64,000 nucleotides of DNA from Nissolia schottii (taxonomy: Eukaryota; Streptophyta; Magnoliopsida; Fabales; Fabaceae): the NCBI GenBank assembly GCA_003254905.1, contig QANU01067169.1, positions 1 to 64,000 on the forward strand, given 5' to 3'. This document shows, piece after piece, positions 22,601 to 35,007 of the stretch; the stretch's first letter is position 1; the number at the start of each line of letters is the position of its first letter. Below the pieces are notes generated by a model. That model did no database searches. It worked only from the letters and a program-made list of their open reading frames with translations, and was not told the DNA's origin. A program made the translations under genes and the position numbers.

Positions 22601-25600
22601 CAACCAATGGGTTACTGAATTACTCATTAAACCAGATTTAATTAAATAAATATATTTAATTGAAATTTAATTCAAATAAATGTATAATATATATAATTAT
22701 TGAGACCTTATACTAATACTAATTAAATAAATTTATTTATTTTGAATTATTATATATAAATATCTATATGATTTAACGTTTTTGATTTAAAATAATTATA
22801 TAACTATGGTTTTACTTGTACATTTTGTATTTTTGAGGATTTTCAAATATATGAGAATTTATAATATTTAGTTGTAATTATTTATTTTTTCATTCACGCC
22901 CCCTAATTGGGTGAAGTATTTATTACTATAGTAAATGTAAAGAAAATAATAATTGTATTGAAAATAGAAATTTATTTTTTATATAGAGATAATTTTACCT
23001 GTAAATTTATATTATTTTATATATTTACCAAGATGTTTTATTTTTTCAGCTTGAATGTTTGGTTTTTGACGATCAAAACAGAACGAAGTGGGTATAATTA
23101 ATTCTTATATTCCTGTTTGCTTGGTTGGTTGACTACTGATAAATGATACAATAGCCAAGATTTTGATATGATGCAAGAATGGTTATTCAATGAATTAATT
23201 GATAAAATCTACTTATATATAGCCAGTTTAAGAGTCAACAAGCATGATTTGTATCAATTGATTGACGGTTTTTCATTTACATTCTTAATTTGCCTTTGAT
23301 GCGTGCCCTTTATTAGCCATCGCCGAATCGATAACCATCAATGAGAAATGTTTTAACCATGTTCATTGACTGCTATATAGGTTGCTTGTATTTTATAAAT
23401 TCCAAAAGTGTTTTTAGTCATCCAATCCACTACTCTATGGCTTATATTCTAAATTTCAATTTTGGTATAGGCTTCTTACTTCCAACAATTTTACTGGAAA
23501 TTTACCTTCTACATATGCTAGGCTCACTAAATTGAACCACATGTAAGTTTCTTTACTCCTTCCTTTACATTCATCGCATTGCTGCTTCGTGCCAGTGGTA
23601 ACATTGCTCTGTTTCTTACTGCAGCCGACTTGGCGATAATCGATTCTCCGGAACCATACCGGACTTCATTCAGAGTTGGACGAGCCTTGAGACACTGTGA
23701 ATCTTTACTTTCTTCTTGTGAAAGTTTAAGGCTAATGGTTTATTTGGTTTCCGCTTTTGTTTCCTATTTTCAGTTTTTTTGTTTTAGGATTTTTACATAG
23801 GAGATGGCGAAGACAAGAAATGGAATCTGGAAACGGATTTTCTTGTTTTTTTACCGTTTCCCTCACAAAATCTTGAGAAACAAGAAACATGTCGAAAATA
23901 GGAAACGGAGCCGTGAACCAAATAGACCCTTAGGCCTTAAACCCTTCAATTGTTTCTTTTTGAAATACACATTATTTATTAGTGTACCAAAGGAGTGGTT
24001 TTTTGATTGTGTCAGTGTGATGCAAGGGAGTGGTCTGAGTGGGCCAATTCCATCCGGAATTTCATTTCTAAAGAACCTCACTGACTTGTAAGTATGGTGT
24101 TTTTTTTGTAGTTGTAGCCAAGGTTTCAAAGTTTAATTTTTCTCTCTTTATTGTGTTTCAACATTCTAAGAACACGTTTGTGCAGGAGAATTAGTGACTT
24201 GAAAGGATCAGATTCTTATTTTCCGAACCTTAATAGCTCGACAAATTTGGAAACACTGTGAGTTTAATTCTTGTAGTATTGTGACTCTTGCTCATTTTCT
24301 GTTTGAGTTAATGCCTCAATAAGGAAATGCATTTAGCAATATAAAAAAGGAGTTGCTAATGCCTTGCATATTGTCAAATTGTTTCTCAGAGTACTGAGGA
24401 GTTGCAATCTAATAGGAACAGTTCCAGAATATCTTGGAAATGTGACTACTTTAAGATCACTGTAAGCGGTGCTTTATCTTTTTTCAATTCTATTTGGTTT
24501 GCGCTATGTTCAGAAATTTATTGAATTAAACATATTTGTTTAGGAATTTGAGTCATTTATAATTCTTGCCTTTTGTACTTGTCTACTTGACGAAGAAATG
24601 CATCAACATGAGTCCTCTGTTGATTGCATTATAGGGATTAGACATTTTCTTGTTGATTTTTTTACTCCATTTCTTTCTTCCTTAAATATTTTTATTTTTT
24701 AATTTCCTTTCCAGAGACCTCAGTTTTAACAAATTCAGTGGACTTATTCCAAGCTCCTTGGGTCGCCTAGAGAACTTAAACATACTGTAAGAAATTTTCT
24801 TTAGTTTCTAATGTGATTTATGTTTACAGCAAAAACGAGGACAGATATTTATTGGTGGTTTGGTTGTTGATAAAACTATGAACTCATATGAAAGTTGCGA
24901 GAGAGATTCATAGAGAAGAAAGGCTTCATCATTGTGATGAGCTAATTCTGATTTTCATTTCTGGTAAACTCACAAAGGAGCTTTACATGAGGCATTTATA
25001 CACAAGCTATCAAGCTAAGCTAAGTTGCTAACTAACTAACTAACTAAGTGAAGGGTTAGTTTCTAACTGCTGTAACAGATTGGCACAATTGGCATAACTA
25101 ACTAAATTTAAACATGTGGTTAAAATTAGGTAAACTAGCTAGGTGGACCCTCATCTGTGGATTCGGGAAATAACCCACCGCAAGCTGGATGGTGGATGTT
25201 CAACAATCCAAGCTTGTTCACCAAGGTAGAGAAAGGAGCAGGGGATAATGGCTTTGTCAAAATTTCAGCCACCTGCATCTGTGAAAAACAAGGAGGAGTT
25301 GCAGAATTCCAGTCTTCAATTTGTCATGAACAAGGTGACAGTCAAGTTCTATGTTCTTTGTCCGTTCATGGAAAACAGGATTCGAAGCAACGTGCATAAC
25401 CGAGAGGTTGTCACAAAATAATGTCACAGGCTGCACATCATAAATAAGGAAGTCTTTGTGAATGAGCCATTAAGCCTCACATGAAGCCAAAGCTAAGGCT
25501 TGATGCTCAGTAACAGAGGAAGATCTAGATATAGTAGTTTGTTTCTTGCTCTTCCAGGAAATACGAGCACTACCGATGAAGAAACAAAACCCACTAACTG

Positions 25601-28600
25601 ACATGACGTATCTAGACAAGAGCCCCAGTCTGAATCTGTATAACCATTTAGTTTCAGATTGAAATCAGATGGGAAAAAGAGGACAGTGGTGGGAGAATGT
25701 TTGAGATACTTGAGAACTCAAAAGGTAGCTTGTAAATGGACACTGGTGGGGCTGTCAAGGAATTGTCTAAGGTGACCAACTGCATAGGATAGGTTTGGCC
25801 AAGTGTGAGTGAGGTAAATCAATCTTCCAAGTAATCTTCAATATTCTGTGCTGTCAGATACAGGTTGTCCAGAGTCTTTTCTCAATGTCAAAGTGTAATC
25901 CATTGGAGTGCTACATGGCTTTGCAGCTCTCAATGTCAAAGTGTAATCCATTGGAGTGCTACATGGCTTTGCAGCTAGGACACCACAACCTTGGAGTAAA
26001 TCCAAGGCATATTTGCGTTGATAACAATGAATGCCATGTGCACACCGCGCAACTTCCATTCCAATTTTTTTTTCAGTTTACCAAGGTCTTTATTTTTGAA
26101 TTGAGCATCTAAAGCAGATTTGATGGAAGAGATTTCATCCAAATCATCCCTAGCAAGGATCAAATCATCCACATATACTAAAATGGCTGTGAAGCCGTGA
26201 GTAGTGGACTTGGTGAAGAGGGAATAATCTGCTTTTGATTGAGTGAAACCATAGGACAGCAAGGAAGCAGTGAGCTTCATTCCATTGTCGGTTAGCCTGC
26301 TTATTAGGGGCTTCAAGACCATGTGGAACCTTCGTATATACCTCTTCTACTAGATCTCCATGGAGAAAGGCTGTGTTGACCTCTAATTGAGGGAGATGCC
26401 AAACTTTGGCTGCGGTTAAGGCTAAGAGAAGTCTAATAGTGGTCATCTTAACCACCGGGCTAAAGGTTTCTAGATAATCTATCCCATGTGTTTGTGTGAA
26501 ACTTTTAGCGACAAGACATGCCTTATATTTTACAATTGTTCCACCAGCCTTGAACTAACCTTGAAGACCCATTTACATCCTATGGCCTTTTTCCCTTTTG
26601 GTAACTTAATGAGAGACCAAGTTGCATTCTTCTCGAGAGCAGCAAGTTCAGCATTTATTGCCTCTATCCAACACTCATCAGCCACAGCTTGTTTGTATGT
26701 TTGAGGTTCAGATACAGAGGATAAAGCAGAGGAAAATTTTTTGTGTGTGTGTGAAAGTTTACGATAGGAAAGGACTTGAGAAATTGGATACCTTGCAGAG
26801 GATGAGACTGATTGTGCAGTAGCAGAGGTTGCCAAGTTACAATGGTACTCTTGCAGGTAGGTGGGAGTCCTTCTAATTTTTTGTGACCTTCTAGGGGATG
26901 GTGGAATGGTTGAATTGGGAGGTATTGATTGTCAGGCTAGGGGCTGAGACTGGGAATTAGATGTGTTGGGAGGTAGTGATATTGTAGGGTGGGTTAACGG
27001 TGCAGGTTGGTTAAAATTTGTAGATTGATTGGAGGGTGCAGTGTGGTGTAGAGTGACAGGTTGGGGATGGGTTGAGGTATTTGTTGGATTAGTGAAGGGA
27101 TCTAAGGAGAGTGCGTGAGGGTGAGATGGTGGGAAGATGGCATGACTAGATGTAGATGTAGATGTAGTGTGTGTAGATGTGTTTGCAAAAACGTAAGGAA
27201 AATGATCTTCATAGAATTTGACATGACTTGAAACAAAGATCTCCTTAGTGTGAAGGTCAAGAAGTAAAAATCCTTTGGTGCCATCTTTGTATCCCATGAA
27301 CATGGCTTTCCTAGCTCTTGGATCCAACTTGCCTCTATGAGCTGTTAAAGGTAGGCATAGGCCAAGCAATTGAACACTCTTAGATGATCAAGGGATGGAG
27401 GTTTTGGAAAAAGCACCTCAAAGGGTGATTGTTGGTTAAGAAAAGAGCTAGGGAGTCTGTATATAATGTGAATGTCATGAGCTGTGGCAAAATGCCAAAA
27501 ACAGTGGTATGTTAGGTTGAAAAATTAGTGCTCTAGCTACACCAAGTATAAGTTGGTGTTTGCGTTCCACTATACCATTTTGTTGTGGGGTCTCTGTTGC
27601 CAAATGACTTCAAATACACGAGAGGAAAGGGGGGTGAATTAGATAGGCACGTTTTTCGTAAATATTTTATCAAATAGATATCAGAATAACAAATATGCTG
27701 GATGTGTTTAACAAATATATTGAACACAACAATAACACAACAATTTAAGCTACTAGACCAAGCAATCAATATCACACAAGAAATATGGAAATTAGAGAGT
27801 TAAGAGATTGAGAGATTACAAACTCGATTTATCTTGGTTCAATCACCCTTGTGATTTACGTTTAGTCCCCAAGCAACTTGCTCAAGATTTGTTTTCACTA
27901 TCTTCAAGCTTCTAACTTAGGTTCTTGACAAACCTTTACAACTAAAAGCACTCTTCACACCTTGTGCTTGAGCCTCAAGTAATTCACCTTAGGGATTCCA
28001 CACTCTAATCAACTAGAGGGATACCTCACCCTCTTTACAAGTGTTTGTGTATTGGATTTGAAATTCTCTTAAAGAATTGATAATACAAATTGAAGCTCTA
28101 TAGGTGTATGAATGGTATCTCTTTTTTGCTCTAGAAAATAGCTCAATTGATTGTTCTAATGATGGAATAATAGTTGGAAGTGTATGAGCAAGTGTTTTGC
28201 TTTAAAACATTGATTTAGTTGGGTATTTATAGAGTTCTAAATGATTCTAACCGTTACCTAATAAATGCATCAAGGGAGTTGGCAATCCATGCCAATACGG
28301 ATGTGTTAGCACGGTCCCAAGCACAAAACAGAAGATCATCTTCAGGAGGTTTTGGAAGAGTTCCATTGACAAATGGAAGTTTGTTCTTGGCTTTTAACGC
28401 CGTCATTATTGCACTAGCCCAATTTTTGCCAGCTAAAGTTGTGTTGTTGAGATTGGCACCTGGGCTTTCGTTTGGATGCAAGAAGGGCTAGAATAATTCA
28501 AGGTTGGATCTTGAGTGGGAGTAGCCAGTGATGCTTGAAAAAAAACCTCCAATTCAAGAAGTAAATCGAGCAGCAGTGTATGAACTTGAAACAATAGAAG

Positions 28601-31600
28601 TGAAATTGATTGAGGACTTTGATCGAGCAATTGGTGAGCTCGCAGTTCAGAATTGTTAATCATCTTGAATTAACAGGTAACGGGGATATAACAAAGACAA
28701 GAGCAAATACAGAGCATAGAAAATAATGTATTATGATTTGTGCGTCTGATTATAATAAGGTAGTGCCAATATATAGACTAATAATAGAATCAGGAAATAA
28801 TGACAAGAATCAAACTAAATCATGAACAAATCAAACTAAATTGGGGATAATCAATCTAAGATATAATCAGATTTGATATTATTTTAATAATATTCTAATA
28901 CCCTCCTTCAAGCTAAAGCTCCTTGAGCTTTAAGCTTTTCACAGTTCAGCCGAGATTGTCAGGAAACAAGCGCGGCAACAGAGAAGTTTGGGCTTGTATG
29001 GAAACAAGGGGCTGGATGGAACCAGCGGGCTAGGCGTAACCAACAAAGGTAAGGCTACAATCCGAGCCAGCAATAGGCAACATCAAGGGTTGCGCAGAGG
29101 CAGCAACGAGGACTGCGCAGAGGCAACAATGGCAACATAAAGAGGTTGGAAACATGACCAATAGAGAAGGCAGATTAGAGGTTTTGTGGAGAATAGAAAG
29201 TGCGGGGAAATAGATAGAGATGACAATAGAGAAAATTTTCGTGGAGAACTTAGAGGAGAGGCTCTAAGGTAGCAAAAACGGGTAAAAGGTTCAAGGCGGG
29301 AACCATGACTCTGATACCATGTTAATCATCTTGAATAAATAGGTAAAGGGGACACAACAAACACGAGAAAATACAGAGCCCGGATAATAATGTATTATGA
29401 GTTGTGAGTCTGATTATAGTAAGGTAGTGCCAATATATAGGCTAATAGAATCAGGAAATAATGACAAGAATCAAAGTAAATCAAGAATAAATTAAACTAA
29501 ATTGGGATAATCAATTTAAGATATAATCAGATTTGATGTGATTCTAATAATATTCTAATAAGAATGAAGAAGTAGAAGAATGAGAAAAAATTCTGCAGAT
29601 CCACCTCTGGATTATTCTAGAAATCTTGAGAAAATTGCTCAAGATGACGACAATTCCATGGTGTGATCACTCTTTGTGCTGATTGAAATCGTCAAAGAAT
29701 CACAAGAATGATTATCAATCTTGAGTTCTGCGATTTTGTGGCTTGGAGGTGGAGAAATGCCGAAGCAGAGGATTGTTTAGGTAACTGATACCATGATAAA
29801 ACTATGAACTCATATGAAAGTTGAGAGAGAGATTCATAGAGAAGAAAGACTTCATCATTGTGATGAGCTAGTTTTGATTTTCATTTCTGGTAAACTCACA
29901 AAGGAGCTGTACATGAGGTATTTATACACAAGCAATCAAGTTAAGTTGCTAACTAACTAACTAAGTAAAGTGCTGGTATCTAACTGCTACAACAGATTAG
30001 CACAATTGGCATAACTAACTTAATTTACACATGTGGTTAAATTAAGTAAACTAGCTAGGTGGACCCTCATCTGTGGATTCGGGTTTCAATTTTTTCTGGT
30101 TTAGGGTTTAAAGTGGACCTGCTTCTTCTTTACATTATAGAAGCCATCAACAGTTCTGAATAATCAAATGAACAATTCTGATACTATAAGTGGTAACCAA
30201 AAGTTTGATTCAGTCAATAAGCACATTTTTTCTTTATTCGTTACTTGTATAATCCAAGTTCTAGCTTTAAGTCTGAACTGGTGTGACTAACTAAATGTCT
30301 AGACGCTAATTGGATTCACAAAGACACCTGGAGAACCTAGTTTAAGTTGATCTAGACAAGGTTGACTTGTTTGCATCAAAATGGCAAGCATTTCAAAGTA
30401 AATATTGATATTGTGAAACCAGTTAAGTCAATTCAAGGATCCTAGGGAACCACCCAAAACTTTTGGGGAATAGGGTTTGATTTACTAGATTTACCATTTT
30501 GATGATTCGTCAGTAATTGATGAACTCTATAAACTGACTTCGTGATCTCATTTTTACGTAGATACTTAACTGGAAACCTTTTCACTGGACCACTGCCTAC
30601 CTGGATAGATAAACCGGACTACACGTGAGTAACCTTCATATATTATACAATGTATTGACTTATAAATATCTTTTGCTTCATAAAATTATTAGACCATTAT
30701 TCTTTGGATTCTTCTGTGCTGCCAAGTACTCCATCTGGTTTGTTTATTGCAACTTTGATTCTGAAGCAGATTCATTAAATTGATACAGAGATCTCTCGTA
30801 TAACAACTTCAGCATCGATAATCCAGAGCAATTGACGTGTCAGCAGGGAAGCGTGTAAGAATCCATGCATCTGCATACTTTTTGTTTTGGCAAATTTAGG
30901 AAGCTATCTGAGTCTTGGCCATTTACTATGTACCTCAGGAACCTGTTTGCATCATCGGTGAAGGGAAATAACTTGTAAGTTTTATACTACTCATGCTAAA
31001 TTACTTTTATCATATTCATATTTATAGTTTGTACTCATAAAAGGATGTCATAAAGCTGGTTTGTTATGCCACCTCCATTATTTTCTCAGGGGAATTGTTC
31101 CATGTTTGGAGAACTTCAACTGTCCCAAAAGTAAGTTGATTTGTCATGGATTTCCTATAGACTGCTAAGATATTGCTATTGCTTTAGGATTTGAACTTGT
31201 TCCTTTTTATTTATTTATTTATTGCTGTGGAGGGACAAGGTGAAACAGGGAATTATCTTATCAAAGATTTTCACACTCGTGGACCAAGTGTGTAGGACTC
31301 TGAACTAAACTGCTGAAGTAAAAAGATGAGAGGAAATTGAAGTAATAAAATGCCATGGTTATTATATAACTGAGCATGTCAAGTTAGCTTGATTTAGTCA
31401 TTTGAACAATATCACTAGCAACAATAGTAAATGGTCCATTTTTCTTGGCATATCTTTTTCTAATGTGAGCTTCTTTTTGCACTTGATTCCTTTTATTGAC
31501 TTTTCAGTTTTCACCCTTTTCTGGTTGTCCCAGGTTGGTACTCTCTCCATATAAATTGTGGCGGGAAGCTCGTAACTTCTAATGGAAACATTACATATGA

Positions 31601-34600
31601 TGAAGATTCACAAGAAGCTGGACCAGCAAGATTTCGCCTCATCGGATCAAACTGGGCCTTTAGCAACACCGGTCACTTCTTTGATAGTGGCCTTGTCGAC
31701 TACTACAACTGGTCTAATACGTCTAAGCTTGCTATGGACAATGCCAAACTGTACATGGATGCTCGTGTTTCTCCTCTTTCTCTTACATATTATGGATTTT
31801 GCATGGGAAATGGAAGCTACACAGTAAATCTCCATTTTGCAGAGATAATGTTTACTGATGATCAAACATATAGCAGCCTTGGAAGGCGTGTATTTGACAT
31901 CTATATTCAGGTTTGTGGTTTCATCGTTTTACCTCTTTTCAACCACGTGTTTAATATTGAACAACAACCCTGTCAAGTGGGAAAGGGCTTTGTTCTTGTT
32001 TTATGTTTAATACTGAACATATGCCCTTTAACCAAGTGAGTACTAATCTATTTGGAGATATTGTTATGCTGATTTAGATATTTTCAGGGTGTTTCGAGTA
32101 GTGTAAACAAAATTTTCTCATAACTGAATGTGAAACACAACATGATGTAAATTTTGCCAGTATCATTGGTGTCAGTAGTATGATTTCATTGTTAGATTCC
32201 CTCGCTACTATTATTTTGAAATAAATTCCTAGAGTGATATTGTAACCATCATGAATCATGTGTATTTGAATTGAAGTATTGCAGAGGAAGTTGGTGCTAA
32301 AGGATTTCAATATTGCAAAAGAAGCCGGAGGAGTTGGTAAGGAAATCGTAAAAAATTTCACTGCTATTGTGACTAGCGGTACCTTGGAGATCCGCTTGCA
32401 TTGGGCCGGGAAAGGGACAACAGCGATCCCATTTGGATCAGTATATGGTCCTCTTATATCAGCTATATCTGTTGATCCTGGTTAGTTCTATACTTCTCTG
32501 TCAGTTCTTTTTTCTTCTTCTGCCTTGACCTTCATCATCTATTCTACCGTGCAAATGTCTTATGTCATGATTCAAGCAGACTTTACACCCCCAGTGGAAA
32601 AAGTAAGTGGCAAGAATAGTAGTGGCATGGCTGTTGGGGCTGTTGTTGCATTAGTATTTGCTGGAGCACTTGTTATCATTGCGGTATTTGCTACAGTTTG
32701 GTGGAGAAGATATGTAGGACAAAAAGGTTCATTACAAAGAGGTAAGAACTAAGAAGCTAGTGTCACCTCATATATAAGGTGTTGTCATCATTATATCAAA
32801 CACAATTATGATTTCAGTTCAGAAGAAAATAACTCACTCTTTTTACTCTCTGTTCTTGGTTAGCTCAAGATCCTTACACCGACCTTTTTGATTGATATAC
32901 TCAGGAGTTTTTGTGCACAAAAATTTAGATTTTGCAAGCATATAACATGAAATAAACTTTTTCTATTTTGTATAATTATTAGGGAAAAATACACTTTATT
33001 CCATGAACAGTTAGTCACATGCACTTTATCCTGAAGTTTTAAAAACATGCAACTAAGCCCCTAACATTTTATAACTCTGCAATTCGACCCTTCTTTAATT
33101 TTTTTGGGAATAGACCTTTGATGCTAAATTTCTAATTCATTAACTTGTTAACTCCTAAAGACAGTTTATGGATTGTCTGTTCTGATGCCATTCTTTCTAG
33201 AATAATATCCATTTTGCCAAATGTAATAATGTGTTTCCCCAACGAGATATCTTATTTTATTTTACTTGCTTCAATTTACAGAGCTACATGACTTAGATAT
33301 AAAAACTGGCTTATTTACCTTAAGGCAAATCAAAGCGGCAACTAATAACTTTGACATTGCCTGCAAGATTGGAGAAGGAGGATTTGGTCCTGTTTACAAG
33401 GTATTCTCGGCAATCAACAGTTTTATTTTATCATCGTTGAAAGATGTATAAATATTTGTGCTTCTTCTCAAATTCAGAAACAAAAATAATAATAATAATA
33501 ATAATAAAGAAAATGTTATAGTAATACCAATTTGAAAATGCAGGGTGTTCTTTCAGACGGCACAGTAATAGCAGTTAAGCAGCTTTCTTCTAAATCAAAG
33601 CAAGGGAATCGCGAGTTTATAAATGAGATTGGCATGATTTCTGCTTTGCAACACCCTTGTCTAGTTAAGCTCTATGGCTATTGTATGGAGGGAGATCAGC
33701 TGTTGTTGATATATGAATACATGGAAAACAATAGTCTCGCACGAGCTTTGTTTGGTAATTTTTTTTCCCCTTCTGATTCAAGTTTGGTGCCTAGAATCTT
33801 GTACACAAAGCATATAGTACATTTGAAATTGAAAATGAAGCACAAGGCATATTGGTTATGTTGTCTAATTTCTATGACAATTGCAAATGAAGCACAAGGA
33901 ACAGGTCAATTGAAATTGGATTGGGCTACAAGGCACAAGATTTGTGTTGGTATTGCTAGGGGTTTGGCTTACCTCCATGGAGAGTCAAGGCTTAAGATAG
34001 TTCACAGGGACATCAAGGCTACTAATGTGTTGCTGGATAAAGATCTAAATCCAAAGATATCTGATTTTGGTTTGGCCAAGCTCGACGAAGAGGGCTATAC
34101 CCACATAACCACCAGAGTAGCTGGCACTTAGTGAGTTTTCATATATTTTCTTTTTCACGAAATTTTAGTAATATTCATTATTTTGCACTTGTCACTCGTT
34201 ACTGTAATATATGAATTTTCTATTCTTGCAGTGGATATATGGCACCTGAGTATGCAATGCATGGTCATTTGAGTGACAAAGCAGATGTCTATAGTTTTGG
34301 AATTGTTGCCTTGGAAATAGTTAGTGGGAAGAGCAACACCATGAACTGGCCAAAGGAAGAATGCTTCTCTTTTGTTGATTGGGTAACTTATGCTCTCCGT
34401 GATCTCGTACATTCATGTCAATCTGATTGTCCTTTAGAATATCTAGGAAGACCGTGTTAGTTGTGTAAAAGCTTCATTAAAAAAGTCTCATTCAATTTTC
34501 ATATAGTGCCACTGCACTTTCTTTAATTTAATGAAATCTGATTTGTTTTTCATCTATGCTTGCTACTTTTTAATGACATAATTAAATTAAACTACAATTT

Positions 34601-35007
34601 CTGTTTTGCTTTATTAGGTGCGTCTCTTGAAAGAGAAAGGTAACCTAATGGACCTAGTTGATGAGAGGTTGGGTGGAAACTTCAAGGAGGAGGAAGTATT
34701 GCTCATTATCAATGTGGCTCTTCTATGCACACATGTTTCTCCAATGCACAGGCCCAACATGTCTTCAGTGGTAAGCATGCTTGAACGTGAAGCTGCAGTT
34801 CAGGAGGTGGTGCCGGACACGAGCCAGGTATTCGACGACAAGAAGTCGGAGTTGATCTGTAAGTATTACCAACAGAGGGAGAAAGGTAAGATCCTTGATA
34901 CTCAAGAAGAGAGCATTATCTCAGTAGATGAAACTGCTGCATTTATGTCTCAGACTGAGCTCCATTCTACCAACCTGGATTGTTCTTACTGGGAGAAAAG
35001 TGACTAG
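19583..35007 (+). CDS. Malectin-LRR receptor-like kinase, gene 2 (LRR-VIII-2; complete)
   Basis: Tandem paralogue of gene 1, about 1008 residues, all exons in frame. Exons: 19583-19673, 19926-20100, 21573-21644, 21788-21856, 22258-22329, 22422-22493, 23471-23542, 23625-23696, 24016-24087, 24186-24257, 24390-24461, 24715-24786, 30562-30624, 30789-30854, 30939-30974, 31090-31130, 31534-31910, 32285-32480, 32580-32741, 33282-33400, 33544-33754, 33899-34130, 34232-34382, 34618-35007. Signal peptide about 1-24; LRRs about 89-396, mostly one per exon; malectin about 397-587; membrane segment near 605-630; kinase with [14 protein letters not shown]-type lysine near 693, HRD near 789, DFG near 807 and APE, so an active RD kinase. 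The acceptor of the exon at 33899 could instead be 33905, also in frame. Intron 12 holds a 5.2-kb Copia element. Probable ligands are cell-wall or microbial, known only for relatives. Confidence 0.92.
20101..21572 (+). other. Long intron 2 of gene 2
   Basis: About 1.47 kb of AT-rich intron. A short GC-richer patch at about 21270-21350 with 'gagcccaattcacccaagtcc' looks repeat-derived but is not assignable. No exon is skipped: exon 2 and exon 3 join in frame. Confidence 0.6.
22494..23470 (+). other. Intron 6 of gene 2 with a dispersed repeat fragment
   Basis: This roughly 980-bp intron contains at 22540-22640 the phrase 'aacccggcccagtggttgac' followed by 'actgagtcacgggttcaacc', a dispersed plant repeat motif of unclear class. 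The rest is strongly AT-rich. The position matches intron 6 of gene 1, which is also enlarged. Confidence 0.5.
27605..28272 (-). mobile_element. Probable solo LTR nested in the Copia element
   Basis: Between the gag-like and integrase-like parts lies about 670 bp without retroelement coding. On the minus strand it runs from TGATGCATTTATTAGG, through a TATA-like 'ctctataaataccca', to 'cctctcgtgtatttgaagtca', that is TG...CA ends with an LTR-type promoter in between. The phrase 'ggggggtgaatta' is a common plant LTR end. Flanking duplications were not found. Confidence 0.45.
28654..29560 (-). mobile_element. TRIM-like non-autonomous LTR element nested in the Copia element
   Basis: Direct repeats at 28654-28900 and 29320-29560 both begin TGTTAATCATCTTGAA and end AATATTCTAATA. 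Between them are about 420 bp without coding capacity. On the minus strand a perfect-looking primer site TGGTATCAGAG (about 29309-29319) adjoins the right repeat and a polypurine tract adjoins the left one. A perfect 5-bp duplication AGAAT lies at 28649-28653 and 29561-29565. The repeats are alike over most of their length, so it is younger than its host element. Confidence 0.85.
33755..33898 (+). other. In-frame, stop-free intron inside the gene 2 kinase domain
   Basis: The intron after the codons for SLARALFG is 144 bp, a multiple of three, and contains no stop in the host frame. If it were retained, the kinase would gain 48 residues just after the hinge. The phrase 'aaatgaagcacaagg' occurs twice, at about 33833 and at the acceptor (about 33886), so the acceptor region seems to have been duplicated. 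In gene 1 the corresponding intron is 290 bp, not a multiple of three. Confidence 0.65.

Larger units (their letters stand above)
24868..30083 (-). mobile_element. Copia retrotransposon inserted in gene 2 intron 12 (antisense to host gene)
   Basis: Two direct repeats of about 290-300 bp (24868-25167 and 29794-30083) both start TGATAAAACTATG and end ...GGACCCTCATCTGTGGATT. A tRNA-Met primer site (TGGTATCAG, minus strand) adjoins the right repeat, so it is the 5' LTR. Minus-strand parts in order: gag-like (about 28254-28500), integrase C-terminal end (about 26930-27370), reverse transcriptase (about 26165-26835 and down to about 25975, with the YVDD box) and a decayed RNase H region. The element is broken in many places and lacks part of its body. 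It carries a nested TRIM (28654-29560) and possibly a solo LTR (27605-28272). Its insertion explains the size of the 5.8-kb intron. Confidence 0.85.

Noticed and set aside
33532-34131. Single 199-codon exon across the gene 2 kinase
   Set aside because: Gene 1 and the family have an intron there, with a donor at 33755 and an acceptor near 33899; kept only as a possible retention event.
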